Origin: Clostridiales bacterium
GTDB taxonomy: Bacteria > Bacillota > Clostridia > Oscillospirales > CAG-272
Length of the DNA: 14,060 nucleotides
Assembly: GCA_012511425.1 (NCBI GenBank)
Contig: JAAZGC010000060.1
Span: forward strand, 1-14,060
Reading direction: 5' to 3'
This document shows, piece after piece, positions 1 to 5,958 of this stretch; the stretch's first letter is position 1, and the number at the start of each line of letters is the position of its first letter. Below the pieces are notes generated by a model. It did no database searches. It was given only the letters and a program-made list of their open reading frames with translations, and was not told the origin of the DNA. The position numbers and the translations under genes are program-made.

Positions 1-167
1 GGCCTTCCGAATTCGTCGACCGGTTCGGTGGTTTCGGGCACCGTCGTTTCCGTCTGCGCATCCTGCGGGGCCGATTCGGGTGATAATTCTTCCTTGCCGC
101 AGGAGACAACAGCCGATAAAAGCATAAACGCAGTCAGGACAAGCGCCAAAAGCCTCTTGTGTTCCAT
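1..167 (-). CDS. Lipoprotein, N-terminal fragment (cut by window edge)
   Basis: Only the first 55 codons lie in the window; the gene continues past base 1. The start ATG (165-167) has a GGAGG ribosome site (176-180) about 8 bases upstream. The protein begins with a short basic stretch, a hydrophobic segment (LLALVLTAFMLLSAVV) and a lipobox ending V-V-S-C with G after the Cys, so it should be lipidated and anchored outside the membrane. A Glu/Thr/Pro-rich linker follows (ETTVPETTEP), of the kind that tethers solute-binding or other extracellular domains in Clostridia. The leader closely resembles that of the lipoprotein at 2951-3823, so the two may be paralogous at least in this part. The functional domain is outside the window, so no function can be given; an ABC-transporter solute-binding protein is one guess. 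Confidence 0.8.
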   Translation of the reverse strand, partial: MEHKRLLALVLTAFMLLSAVVSCGKEELSPESAPQDAQTETTVPETTEPVDEFGR

Positions 168-224
168 TTGATTGTCCTCCGATTTATCCTGTTTTTCGTT
201 AAATCAATGTGTTTTCTTCAAAAT

Positions 225-253
225 ATTATACCACATCATGAACAGCTTGTCAA
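225..253 (-). promoter_or_regulatory. Sigma-A promoter of the left-edge lipoprotein
   Basis: Read on the minus strand, this is a perfect consensus: TTGACA (248-253), a 17-base spacer, then TATAAT (225-230). It drives leftward transcription into the lipoprotein gene starting at 167. It lies back to back with the promoter at 323-351. Confidence 0.85.
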
Positions 254-322
254 CGATTGTAAACGATTTATAATATCGGCGGAAAATTGATGAAAATCTT
301 ACAATATAGTTAATTAAACATC

Positions 323-351
323 TTGTTTTCTTGTTTTTGATATGATATAAT
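323..351 (+). promoter_or_regulatory. Sigma-A promoter of the zinc-ribbon membrane protein
   Basis: TTGTTT (323-328), 17-base spacer, TATAAT (346-351) preceded by TGA, giving an extended -10. It is about 45 bases upstream of the start at 396 and divergent from the promoter at 225-253. The bases between the two promoters are AT-rich, with no further structure that I can see. Confidence 0.75.
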
Positions 352-395
352 AATACAAGAAATTTTCTTACGCGAAACATATAAGGAGGTACCAG

Positions 396-857
396 ATGAA
401 ATATTGCCCGAATTGCCAGCAGACTTTCCCGAATCAGGCAAATATGTGCGGAAGCTGCGGCGGACCGCTGACATACATCCCTGATCAGAACCCCGTTCAG
501 CCCGTTATGAATCTAAACGACCACACCGCAGAATTCAACCCCGCAGACATCTCCGATAACAAAATCTTTGCGATGCTGCCTTATCTCATGAGCATAGCCG
601 GAGTGATAATCGCCATGCTCGGCGCTCCCGAGTCGCCTTATGCCAAGTATCATATCAAGCAGGCGCTGAAGATAACGGTTGTCGAATTCCTCGTAGCCAT
701 AATTTCGGTAGTTCTGGCGTTTACCATCATAGTCCCCATCGCCGGAGCGATCTGCCTCGGAATACTCAGCGTTGTAAACATAATCTGCTTCTTCCGGGTA
801 TGCAGCGGCAAGGCTATCGATGCCCCTATCATCAGTTCGCTTAAGTTCCTCAGCTGA
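396..857 (+). CDS. Zinc-ribbon protein with Tic20/DUF4870-like membrane domain
   Basis: A 153-residue protein, probably in the cytoplasmic membrane. Residues 1-25 form a zinc ribbon with two CxxC knuckles (C4, C7, C18, C21). A polar linker (about 26-55) is followed by hydrophobic segments at about 57-76, 92-110 and 111-135. The SPYAKYHIKQAL stretch (80-91) just before the second segment resembles the region before a conserved His-x-x-Gln in the Tic20-like DUF4870 family. The ribosome site AAGGAGGT (383-390) is near perfect and fixes the start. It is a monocistronic unit with its own promoter and a terminator at 874-914. Such zinc-ribbon/DUF4870 proteins are common in Firmicutes but have no settled function. 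The family call rests on pattern resemblance. Confidence 0.8.
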   Translation: MKYCPNCQQTFPNQANMCGSCGGPLTYIPDQNPVQPVMNLNDHTAEFNPADISDNKIFAMLPYLMSIAGVIIAMLGAPESPYAKYHIKQALKITVVEFLVAIISVVLAFTIIVPIAGAICLGILSVVNIICFFRVCSGKAIDAPIISSLKFLS

Positions 858-873
858 ATATTAATAAAGAGTC

Positions 874-914
874 CGGCATCAAATTCCCTTTTCGGGTCTT
901 TGATGCCGTTTTTT
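874..914 (+). terminator. Intrinsic terminator after the zinc-ribbon gene
   Basis: Perfect 10-bp stem CGGCATCAAA (874-883) / TTTGATGCCG (899-908), followed by six T (909-914). The convergent minus-strand operon ends at 941, so the hairpin may also slow transcription from that side, but the minus-strand tail (GACTCTTTATTAA) is a poor U-tract. Confidence 0.9.
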
Positions 915-940
915 ATTTGTCTTCGGCACATCGGGCAGAA

Positions 941-1822
941 TCAGCGCTGAAAAACGTCGATACCGTCTTCAAAAAAGCTGAATACGACTTCGCCGCTGCG
1001 GGTGAGATAGGTTTCAATGTTGTTTTTTTCGAGCAGCAGCAGGGTTTCTTCGTCCTCCGGCTCGGCCGCCGAGCTTGTTATTACTGCGTATTGGGGTGAT
1101 GTGCGGGAAACAAAATCGATAAGCGCGCCTCTGTATTCCCCGTGCGAAGGCATTTTCAGAAGGTCGCAGGAGATATCATCTTCAAGTGCGGAAAGCTCTT
1201 TCAGTCTTTCCTTTTCGGCATCGCCGGTGAAAAAAGCGGAGCGGCTGCCGATGCGGATCATGATTGCGAGAGAGCTGTTGTTGGAGGTGCTGTCTTTGCC
1301 GTATTCGCTTTTTTGCGGCGGGTATACGGTTATTTCTGCATCTCCCCAAGAAAATTTCGTCCCGGCGGTTACGGTTACGGTTTCGGTTCCGGTATCATTT
1401 ACCGCTTTAAGATATGCGTCGTATTCCTGGCTGTCTTTACACTCAAAAGAGGTATATATCTTGCCTACCGGCAGCGTGCTAATAATCTTTGCCGCGCCGC
1501 CGACATGATCTTTATCGAAATGCGTTATGAAAAGAAAGTCGATCTCCCCTATGCCGTTTTCTTCGAGGCAGTCAAGCACCATGGCACCGCCGAGCGCTTC
1601 GCCGCAGTCGACAACGGCAGCGCGTCCGCCGGCGATTATGACAAAGGCGTCGGCTTTGCCGACATTAAGGGCAATCACCTTCATCAGCGGCGGCTCGCCT
1701 GATATCGCCTGTGCATCGGTCTCGGTCAAAATCAGCGCCGCGATGAGGACGATGAGAGCGGCAGCCAGCAAGATTGCGAAAAGCACTTTTTGCTTTCCGG
1801 CTGAACCTTTTTTCGGAGTCAT
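941..1822 (-). CDS. Membrane-anchored ComEC-like metallo-beta-lactamase-fold protein
   Basis: A 293-residue protein with an N-terminal membrane anchor (about 13-33, no lipobox), so the catalytic domain should face outside. The domain (about 47-285) matches the metallo-beta-lactamase fold in the form found at the C-terminus of ComEC. Visible motifs are ALNVGKADAFVI (51-62), VVDCG (70-74), THFDKDHVGG (100-109) with metal ligands H101, D103, D105 and H106, the SNNSSL segment (180-185), FFTGDAEKE (197-205) with D201, and KMPSHGEY (223-230) where ComEC relatives have a His-His-Gly. There is no competence membrane domain, so it is a stand-alone hydrolase, perhaps a nuclease or phosphodiesterase; the substrate is unknown. 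It is the second gene of an operon: its ATG overlaps the stop of the sialidase-like gene (ATGA) and has no clear ribosome site, which suggests translational coupling. Confidence 0.82.
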   Translation of the reverse strand: MTPKKGSAGKQKVLFAILLAAALIVLIAALILTETDAQAISGEPPLMKVIALNVGKADAFVIIAGGRAAVVDCGEALGGAMVLDCLEENGIGEIDFLFITHFDKDHVGGAAKIISTLPVGKIYTSFECKDSQEYDAYLKAVNDTGTETVTVTAGTKFSWGDAEITVYPPQKSEYGKDSTSNNSSLAIMIRIGSRSAFFTGDAEKERLKELSALEDDISCDLLKMPSHGEYRGALIDFVSRTSPQYAVITSSAAEPEDEETLLLLEKNNIETYLTRSGEVVFSFFEDGIDVFQR

Positions 1823-2796
1823 AAGGCAGATACCCGGCAGAAGACGACATCGCGTCTTTTGTGAGTGTAGGTCAAAAGAAAATCACTTCCGTCGGCGATG
1901 ACAGTCGGATAGGAATATTCTCCCTCGCCGTCTTCAAGCGTGATGCCGTCGTAAAAGCTGTCTCCGCCGTCACGGCTGAACAGCAGCTTCAGGGGGGTGC
2001 GCTCGGAAGTTGACACGGGATTAAGGCAGAGGGCGAGTATATTTTCAGAATTTACGGCGGTGCAGATGCCGCTGTTGTTGTTCGGGATATCGGTGCGGTA
2101 AGCGGGCGACCAGTCGATGCCGTTTTCGCTGTCGGAGCGGTAAACGGCGCCCCAGGTCGAGCGCATGAAAGCATGAACGCCGCGGCTGTCCCGCCAGAGG
2201 GCAGGTTGGATTATGCCGTTGCGCTTCTGCGTTTTAAAGGCTTCTCCGAGTATATTGTCGTATTTGTAATCGAGCGGTTTTGTGATATGCCAGCTTTTGC
2301 CTCCGTCGAAGCTGATGTCGAACTCGGTTGTCCAGGCCGTATGCGTTTCGACCGATCTCGGCGCTATAAGCGTTCCGTTCAAAAGCAGCAGCGGCGGGTT
2401 TTTAACCGGGCCTCTGCCGCCGGAGATATCCCCCGGCACAAGCGGCTGCGGCTCTGTCCAATTAACTCCGTCCGCTGATTCGGTGACATAGGTCACCCAG
2501 CCGGGAATCGTCTTCCCCGCTTTGAACCAGAGGGTGAATTTCCCTCCCAAAGCCGACAGCACCGGGTTCCAGTGCGCTTCCTCGCTTATCTTTATTTTTG
2601 TCGGCGGGAGAAATCCGTCTTCGCCTTTCATCGAAACGAAGATTCCGACGTCGTCACGCCCTTCGGCGGTGCCCCCGAAAGCCGCCGTGCAGATCCCGGC
2701 GCCGGGAAGATAAGCCAATGTCGATGCATGGCAGCTTTTGAAATATTTATCCTCGCCGAAAACAAATATCTTTTCGGCAACAGCGAAATTATTCAT
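1819..2796 (-). CDS. Sialidase-like BNR/Asp-box protein (COG4692 type)
   Basis: A 325-residue predicted six-bladed beta-propeller of the sialidase superfamily. Asp-box motifs are seen at SFDGGKSW (162-169), a variant SRDGGDSF (274-281) and ESADGVNW (106-113). Family-type stretches include SCHASTLAYLPG (21-32), GGTAEGRDDVGIFVS (41-55), HWNPVL (75-80) and EYSYPTV (293-299), followed by LLTYTHKRR (307-315), all typical of predicted neuraminidases in COG4692. There is no signal peptide, so it probably acts in the cytoplasm on imported oligosaccharides; the true substrate need not be sialic acid. It is the first gene of an operon with the ComEC-like protein. The only good ribosome site (AAAGGAGT, 2827-2834) is about 31 bases from the ATG, with a strong hairpin between them. 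No in-frame ATG, GTG or TTG lies closer to it. Confidence 0.83.
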   Translation of the reverse strand: MNNFAVAEKIFVFGEDKYFKSCHASTLAYLPGAGICTAAFGGTAEGRDDVGIFVSMKGEDGFLPPTKIKISEEAHWNPVLSALGGKFTLWFKAGKTIPGWVTYVTESADGVNWTEPQPLVPGDISGGRGPVKNPPLLLLNGTLIAPRSVETHTAWTTEFDISFDGGKSWHITKPLDYKYDNILGEAFKTQKRNGIIQPALWRDSRGVHAFMRSTWGAVYRSDSENGIDWSPAYRTDIPNNNSGICTAVNSENILALCLNPVSTSERTPLKLLFSRDGGDSFYDGITLEDGEGEYSYPTVIADGSDFLLTYTHKRRDVVFCRVSAL

Positions 2797-2806
2797 TTTA
2801 ATAATC

Positions 2807-2834
2807 CCGGCGGCAGACCGCCGGAAACTCCTTT
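2807..2834 (-). promoter_or_regulatory. Ribosome site separated from start by a perfect hairpin
   Basis: In the leader of the sialidase-like gene, the ribosome site AAAGGAGT (2827-2834 on the minus strand) is followed by a perfect 7-bp GC stem with a 4-base loop: CCGGCGG (2818-2824) / CCGCCGG (2807-2813). The ATG lies at 2794-2796. If the hairpin forms, the linear gap of about 31 bases shrinks to about 13. Phage T4 gene 38 is a known case of a hairpin that brings a ribosome site close to its start codon. Confidence 0.55.
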
Positions 2835-2849
2835 CCCGTTGATTTTAAT

Positions 2850-2878
2850 ATTTTATCACATTATACATAATGTTTCAA
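2850..2878 (-). promoter_or_regulatory. Sigma-A promoter of the sialidase/ComEC-like operon
   Basis: On the minus strand: TTGAAA (2873-2878), 17-base spacer, TAAAAT (2850-2855) with an upstream TGA giving an extended -10. Transcription would start near 2843, leaving a leader of about 45 bases that contains the ribosome site and hairpin. Confidence 0.75.
2858..2873 (-). promoter_or_regulatory. Palindromic operator candidate within the promoter spacer
   Basis: ACATTAT, a 2-base centre and ATAATGT form a perfect 16-bp inverted repeat. It lies almost entirely between the -35 and -10 elements of the sialidase-like operon. A repressor bound here would block RNA polymerase. No regulator gene in the window can be assigned to it. 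Confidence 0.5.
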
Positions 2879-2903
2879 GACGTGATTTTTGCGGCAAAGT
2901 AAA

Positions 2904-2940
2904 CAAAAAAGCGGCGAAGCTCTTTATCCGAGCTTCGCCG
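2904..2940 (-). terminator. Intrinsic terminator after the Big2 lipoprotein gene
   Basis: On the minus strand: perfect 11-bp stem CGGCGAAGCTC (2930-2940) / GAGCTTCGCCG (2912-2922), 7-base loop, then C and six T (2905-2910). It starts 11 bases past the stop at 2951 and separates this gene from the sialidase-like operon. Confidence 0.92.
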
Positions 2941-2950
2941 GAGATTTTTG

Positions 2951-3823
2951 TCAGCCTTCCACGCGCTTGATAAACTGGATCTTCTGGATCTGGATATTTC
3001 CGCTGTCGGCAGAGGACGGGTCGATGCGGAAGCCATTGAAGAGTCCTGCCCAGTCGGGGCTTTCGGAGGTGTCGAAGTCGCAGATTTCGAAGTCTGCGGT
3101 GCCGGTTTCGGCGGTAGTCTTAAGTGAAGCCGACTCGTCATATCCGGTCACGGTATCGGTGAGGAAGAAGAGCTGCATAGAGCCGTCGCTCGCAGTCGAC
3201 TTGAAATAGAAGCGGATGATGCCTATATCGGCAGCATTAAGCCCCATCTTCTTGTCATGATATTCCATAAACGGGTCGCCGCCGGTAATGTCGCTTGAAA
3301 AGACTCCGTTTTCAACTTTGGCGTCCGACATCGAGTGATATCCCCCGAAATATGTGGCTGCGGGATCGGTAAAGGCGATTTCTTTGATGATCTGTTCTTC
3401 GTAAACCGCAATCTCGGTCTCAGCTGTGATGCCGTCGGAGGTGGTGACGGTTATGACCGCCTTGCCTAAAGCAATGCCCTTTATCATAATCGCTGCTTTT
3501 CCGTTGTCGCCGGGGGTAGCCGATGCAGCCGATGCGACGGCTACGTTCTCGTCGGATGATGTGATCGTCAGTGCTGCGTCCTTTGACGGGTCGATCTTGA
3601 GGCGGGCGGTTATCTCGCCCTCGGCTCCGGCAAGGATTTTAATGGCTTTGTTAACCTTGAGTTCGGTTTCAATCGGCGGCTCGGTTTCTTCAACGGTGGT
3701 GGTTTCGGCTGCCGTGGTCTCCTCCGCAACAGTCTCAGCCGCTTCCTCGCCTCCGCAGGCAAGCAAAGCCGTCATCAGCATAAGAATTGATAAAACAAGC
3801 GCAAGCAATTTAAAAGATTTCAT
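2951..3823 (-). CDS. Lipoprotein with Big2 (Ig-like) domain and C-terminal beta-sandwich
   Basis: A 290-residue exported lipoprotein. It has a hydrophobic signal (5-20) and lipobox L-L-A-C with the modified Cys at 23, then a Glu/Thr-rich linker (about 25-55) that would span the cell wall. Residues about 57-141 look like a bacterial Ig-like Big2 domain (SSDENVAVAS at 89-98, then GKAVITVTTSDG at 120-131). Residues about 150-286 have the alternating pattern and aromatics (IIRFYFKS at 202-209, MQLFFLTD at 216-223, FNGFRIDPS at 262-270) of a carbohydrate-binding-like beta-sandwich. I see no catalytic motif, so it is probably a surface binding or adhesion protein. It has its own promoter and terminator and an AGAGGT ribosome site near 3830-3835. 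The leader and linker resemble those of the fragment at 1-167. Confidence 0.8.
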   Translation of the reverse strand: MKSFKLLALVLSILMLMTALLACGGEEAAETVAEETTAAETTTVEETEPPIETELKVNKAIKILAGAEGEITARLKIDPSKDAALTITSSDENVAVASAASATPGDNGKAAIMIKGIALGKAVITVTTSDGITAETEIAVYEEQIIKEIAFTDPAATYFGGYHSMSDAKVENGVFSSDITGGDPFMEYHDKKMGLNAADIGIIRFYFKSTASDGSMQLFFLTDTVTGYDESASLKTTAETGTADFEICDFDTSESPDWAGLFNGFRIDPSSADSGNIQIQKIQFIKRVEG

Positions 3824-3871
3824 ATCGTTACCTCTTTCAAATATATTATTTGTTTTCGCCGGTACAGATAT

Positions 3872-3899
3872 ATTATACCATATTTTCGCATAAATGCAA
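3872..3899 (-). promoter_or_regulatory. Sigma-A promoter of the Big2 lipoprotein
   Basis: On the minus strand: TTGCAT (3894-3899), 16-base spacer, TATAAT (3872-3877) with TGG just before it (extended -10). It lies about 50 bases upstream of the start at 3823. No convincing terminator separates it from the upstream gene ending at 3939, so some read-through from there is possible. Confidence 0.78.
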
Positions 3900-3938
3900 G
3901 TGTTCCGGCGATTTTTTCGGAATAATTATTAAAAGATT

Positions 3939-4724
3939 TCAGGCGCGGAAGAGCGCGTCGTTCATATTGTCCGCCTCGATCTCATAGGTGCGGCCGTCGA
4001 TTATCTTCATATACGGCTTTGTTGATGCATACGGCAGCTGATGCCGCTCGACAAGCTCGACCCGGAACCGGATCGGCTTTTCATAAACGACCGGTTTGAT
4101 TTTGTCTGCATTTGTATACGCCTCGTATGCGGTTTCTTCTATCAGCTTATGCGCCTTTGAAAGCGGCAGAAGCATTCCGCCGAAGGAAGTGACTCCCTTT
4201 TTGACTTCGGCACAGTATACGCCGGGGATCAGCGCCCTCGCCTCGGCGCAGACTTTATCGTCGCCGGATACCATTATCACCGGTTTTCCCAAGTCGCCGG
4301 CGATGCCGGCGTCGATTGCGGTTTCTCCCGCCTTTTGTCCGTTTATCCAATAATTCTGGATCGAAGCGCTTGACATGCTGTGCTCAAGAATTGCCGACGG
4401 CGTTCCCGCCATCGCGTGATAACCGAGCAGTATCACCGCTCCGCAGTCGTCGAGGCCTAAAAAGCGTTCTTCCCGGGTTGAACCGAGAATTACATAATCG
4501 ACATCGTCGGATATCTGATCCTGAAGCAGCGTATAGCTGCCGCCGTGGCAGTCGCGGACATAGACTCTTTCCGCGCCGGCGCGCTTCAGCCCGCGGGCGC
4601 AGGCGTTGATATCCGCCGTCATAAAAGCTCTTCCCTCGGAAAATCTCCGCTCTCCGGGTATTACCTGATCGGTAGAGTAAATTCCGCTTATGCCTTCAAG
4701 ATCGGTCATAATAAGTACATTCAT
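3939..4724 (-). CDS. dppA: D-aminopeptidase, DppA / peptidase family M55
   Basis: A 261-residue zinc peptidase that removes N-terminal D-residues such as D-Ala from short peptides, linked in the family to reuse of cell-wall peptides; probably cytoplasmic. The signature TDLEGISG (7-14) gives metal ligands D8 and E10. H60 lies in DCHGG, H103 in GYHAMAGT, H115 in LEHSM and E134 in AGETAIDAG. These positions almost coincide with those of Bacillus subtilis DppA, where D8, E10, H60, H104 and E133 bind zinc and H115 is catalytic. I chose the ATG at 4722-4724 because AAAGGAG lies just upstream and the family starts MxxxxxTDxEG. An in-frame ATG at 4784 would add 20 unlikely residues. It has its own promoter and no peptide transporter genes beside it, unlike the B. 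subtilis dpp operon. Confidence 0.93.
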   Translation of the reverse strand: MNVLIMTDLEGISGIYSTDQVIPGERRFSEGRAFMTADINACARGLKRAGAERVYVRDCHGGSYTLLQDQISDDVDYVILGSTREERFLGLDDCGAVILLGYHAMAGTPSAILEHSMSSASIQNYWINGQKAGETAIDAGIAGDLGKPVIMVSGDDKVCAEARALIPGVYCAEVKKGVTSFGGMLLPLSKAHKLIEETAYEAYTNADKIKPVVYEKPIRFRVELVERHQLPYASTKPYMKIIDGRTYEIEADNMNDALFRA

Positions 4725-4801
4725 TGCAAGGCTCCTTTTTATCAAATTCTGAAAAACGAATATATCCGAAAAAACACGGTACATTAATTTGTCCCGTATA
4801 T

Positions 4802-4830
4802 ATTATATCATTTTGAGAGGCTAAGCGCAA
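4802..4830 (-). promoter_or_regulatory. Sigma-A promoter of the DppA-like gene
   Basis: On the minus strand: TTGCGC (4825-4830), 17-base spacer, TATAAT (4802-4807) preceded by TGA (extended -10). The leader to the chosen ATG at 4724 would be about 70 bases. The region from here to the promoter at 4935 is AT-rich and holds nothing else I can support. Confidence 0.72.
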
Positions 4831-4934
4831 GCCGTTAAGACCATAATCTTACATTAAAATACTTGCTGATGAATTATTATTTTTCCGGCAGAGAGGTTTT
4901 TGTCGGATCCGGGGCAAAAAATCCGAAAATTCGG

Positions 4935-4963
4935 TTGCATTCGGCAACTATATATGATATACT
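4935..4963 (+). promoter_or_regulatory. Sigma-A promoter of the MoxR operon
   Basis: TTGCAT (4935-4940), 17-base spacer, TATACT (4958-4963) with TGA before it (extended -10). Transcription would start near 4970, about 40 bases before the first gene, and run through four closely packed genes to 9498. Confidence 0.75.
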
Positions 4964-5009
4964 TATGATAAACTGTTAAAAACGATATGAAACTCATCCG
5001 AGGTATATA

Positions 5010-5957
5010 ATGTATCAGGAAAAAATAAAGCCTTTCTGCGACGCTTTAAACGCGAGTGTCGGCTCCGTTTTTTTCGGCAAAGACAGCAGGATAAAGCTTG
5101 TGACGACGGCGCTCATCTGCTCGGGGCATGTGCTGCTCGACGACATCCCCGGAACCGGAAAGACTTCTCTTGCCAAAGCGCTGGCGAAGTCGCTCGACTG
5201 CTCCTTCAGGCGCATCCAGTTTACCCCCGACCTGCTTCCGTCCGACGTTACCGGCATTAATTTTTTCAACCAGAAAGAACAGGAGTTCCGGTTCAGAGAA
5301 GGACCGATTTTTACCGATATACTGCTTGCGGACGAGATAAACCGCACCACCCCGCGCACTCAGTCGGCTCTCCTGGAGGCGATGGAGGAACGGCAGGCGA
5401 CGGTCGACGGAGTGTCTTATCCCCTTTCAGACAGCTTTTTTGTGATAGCCACCCAGAACCCGGTCGAGTCGGCGGGCGTTTTCCCGCTGCCTCAGGCTCA
5501 GATTGACCGTTTTCTTATGCGGCTGACTCTGGGATATCCCGAAAAGGCGGAGGATAAAAGGATACTCGACGAATACAGGACGCAGAGCCCTCTTGATGAG
5601 ATAAAACCCGTGGTGACAAAAAGCGAGCTTGCCGAAGTGCGGGCGGCGGTAAGGCAGATAACCGTTTCGGACAGCATAAAAAATTACATCGTTTCCCTCG
5701 CAAATGCGACGAGAAGCGCGGAAAGCGTCCGCATCGGCGTTTCTCCGCGCGGTTCGCTTATGCTGATGAGGGCGGCGCAGGCTTACGCCGGGAGCAGCGG
5801 CCGCGATTACGTCATCCCGGATGACATCAAGGAAGTCGCCCGCGCCGTCTGGGCGCACAGGATTGTCCCGCGCTCGCAGAATACGATAAGGATGGCCGAT
5901 TCCGGGGTGAATATTATAGACTACATCCTCGATTCGACCCCCGCACCCATAGAATGA
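5010..5957 (+). CDS. MoxR-family AAA+ ATPase
   Basis: A 315-residue cytoplasmic ATPase of normal length for the family. It carries Walker A DIPGTGKTS (45-53, K51), Walker B ILLADEINR (104-112, D108/E109), the RTQSALLEAMEERQ stretch (116-129), sensor 1 ATQNPVE (147-153), DRFLMR (166-171) with a candidate arginine finger, and a C-terminal lid domain with SPRGSLML. MoxR proteins act as chaperone-like ATPases, often with partner proteins containing von Willebrand A-like domains, to mature or insert metals into targets. Here the partner is the DUF58 gene that starts one base after this stop. The ribosome site GAGGT is about 6 bases before the ATG. First gene of the operon. Confidence 0.95.
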   Translation: MYQEKIKPFCDALNASVGSVFFGKDSRIKLVTTALICSGHVLLDDIPGTGKTSLAKALAKSLDCSFRRIQFTPDLLPSDVTGINFFNQKEQEFRFREGPIFTDILLADEINRTTPRTQSALLEAMEERQATVDGVSYPLSDSFFVIATQNPVESAGVFPLPQAQIDRFLMRLTLGYPEKAEDKRILDEYRTQSPLDEIKPVVTKSELAEVRAAVRQITVSDSIKNYIVSLANATRSAESVRIGVSPRGSLMLMRAAQAYAGSSGRDYVIPDDIKEVARAVWAHRIVPRSQNTIRMADSGVNIIDYILDSTPAPIE

Positions 5958-5958
5958 T

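Noticed and set aside
4858..4930. Short inverted repeats such as CGGAT/ATCCG between the DppA and MoxR promoters
   Set aside because: Five-base arms with a long loop and no T-tract; expected by chance.
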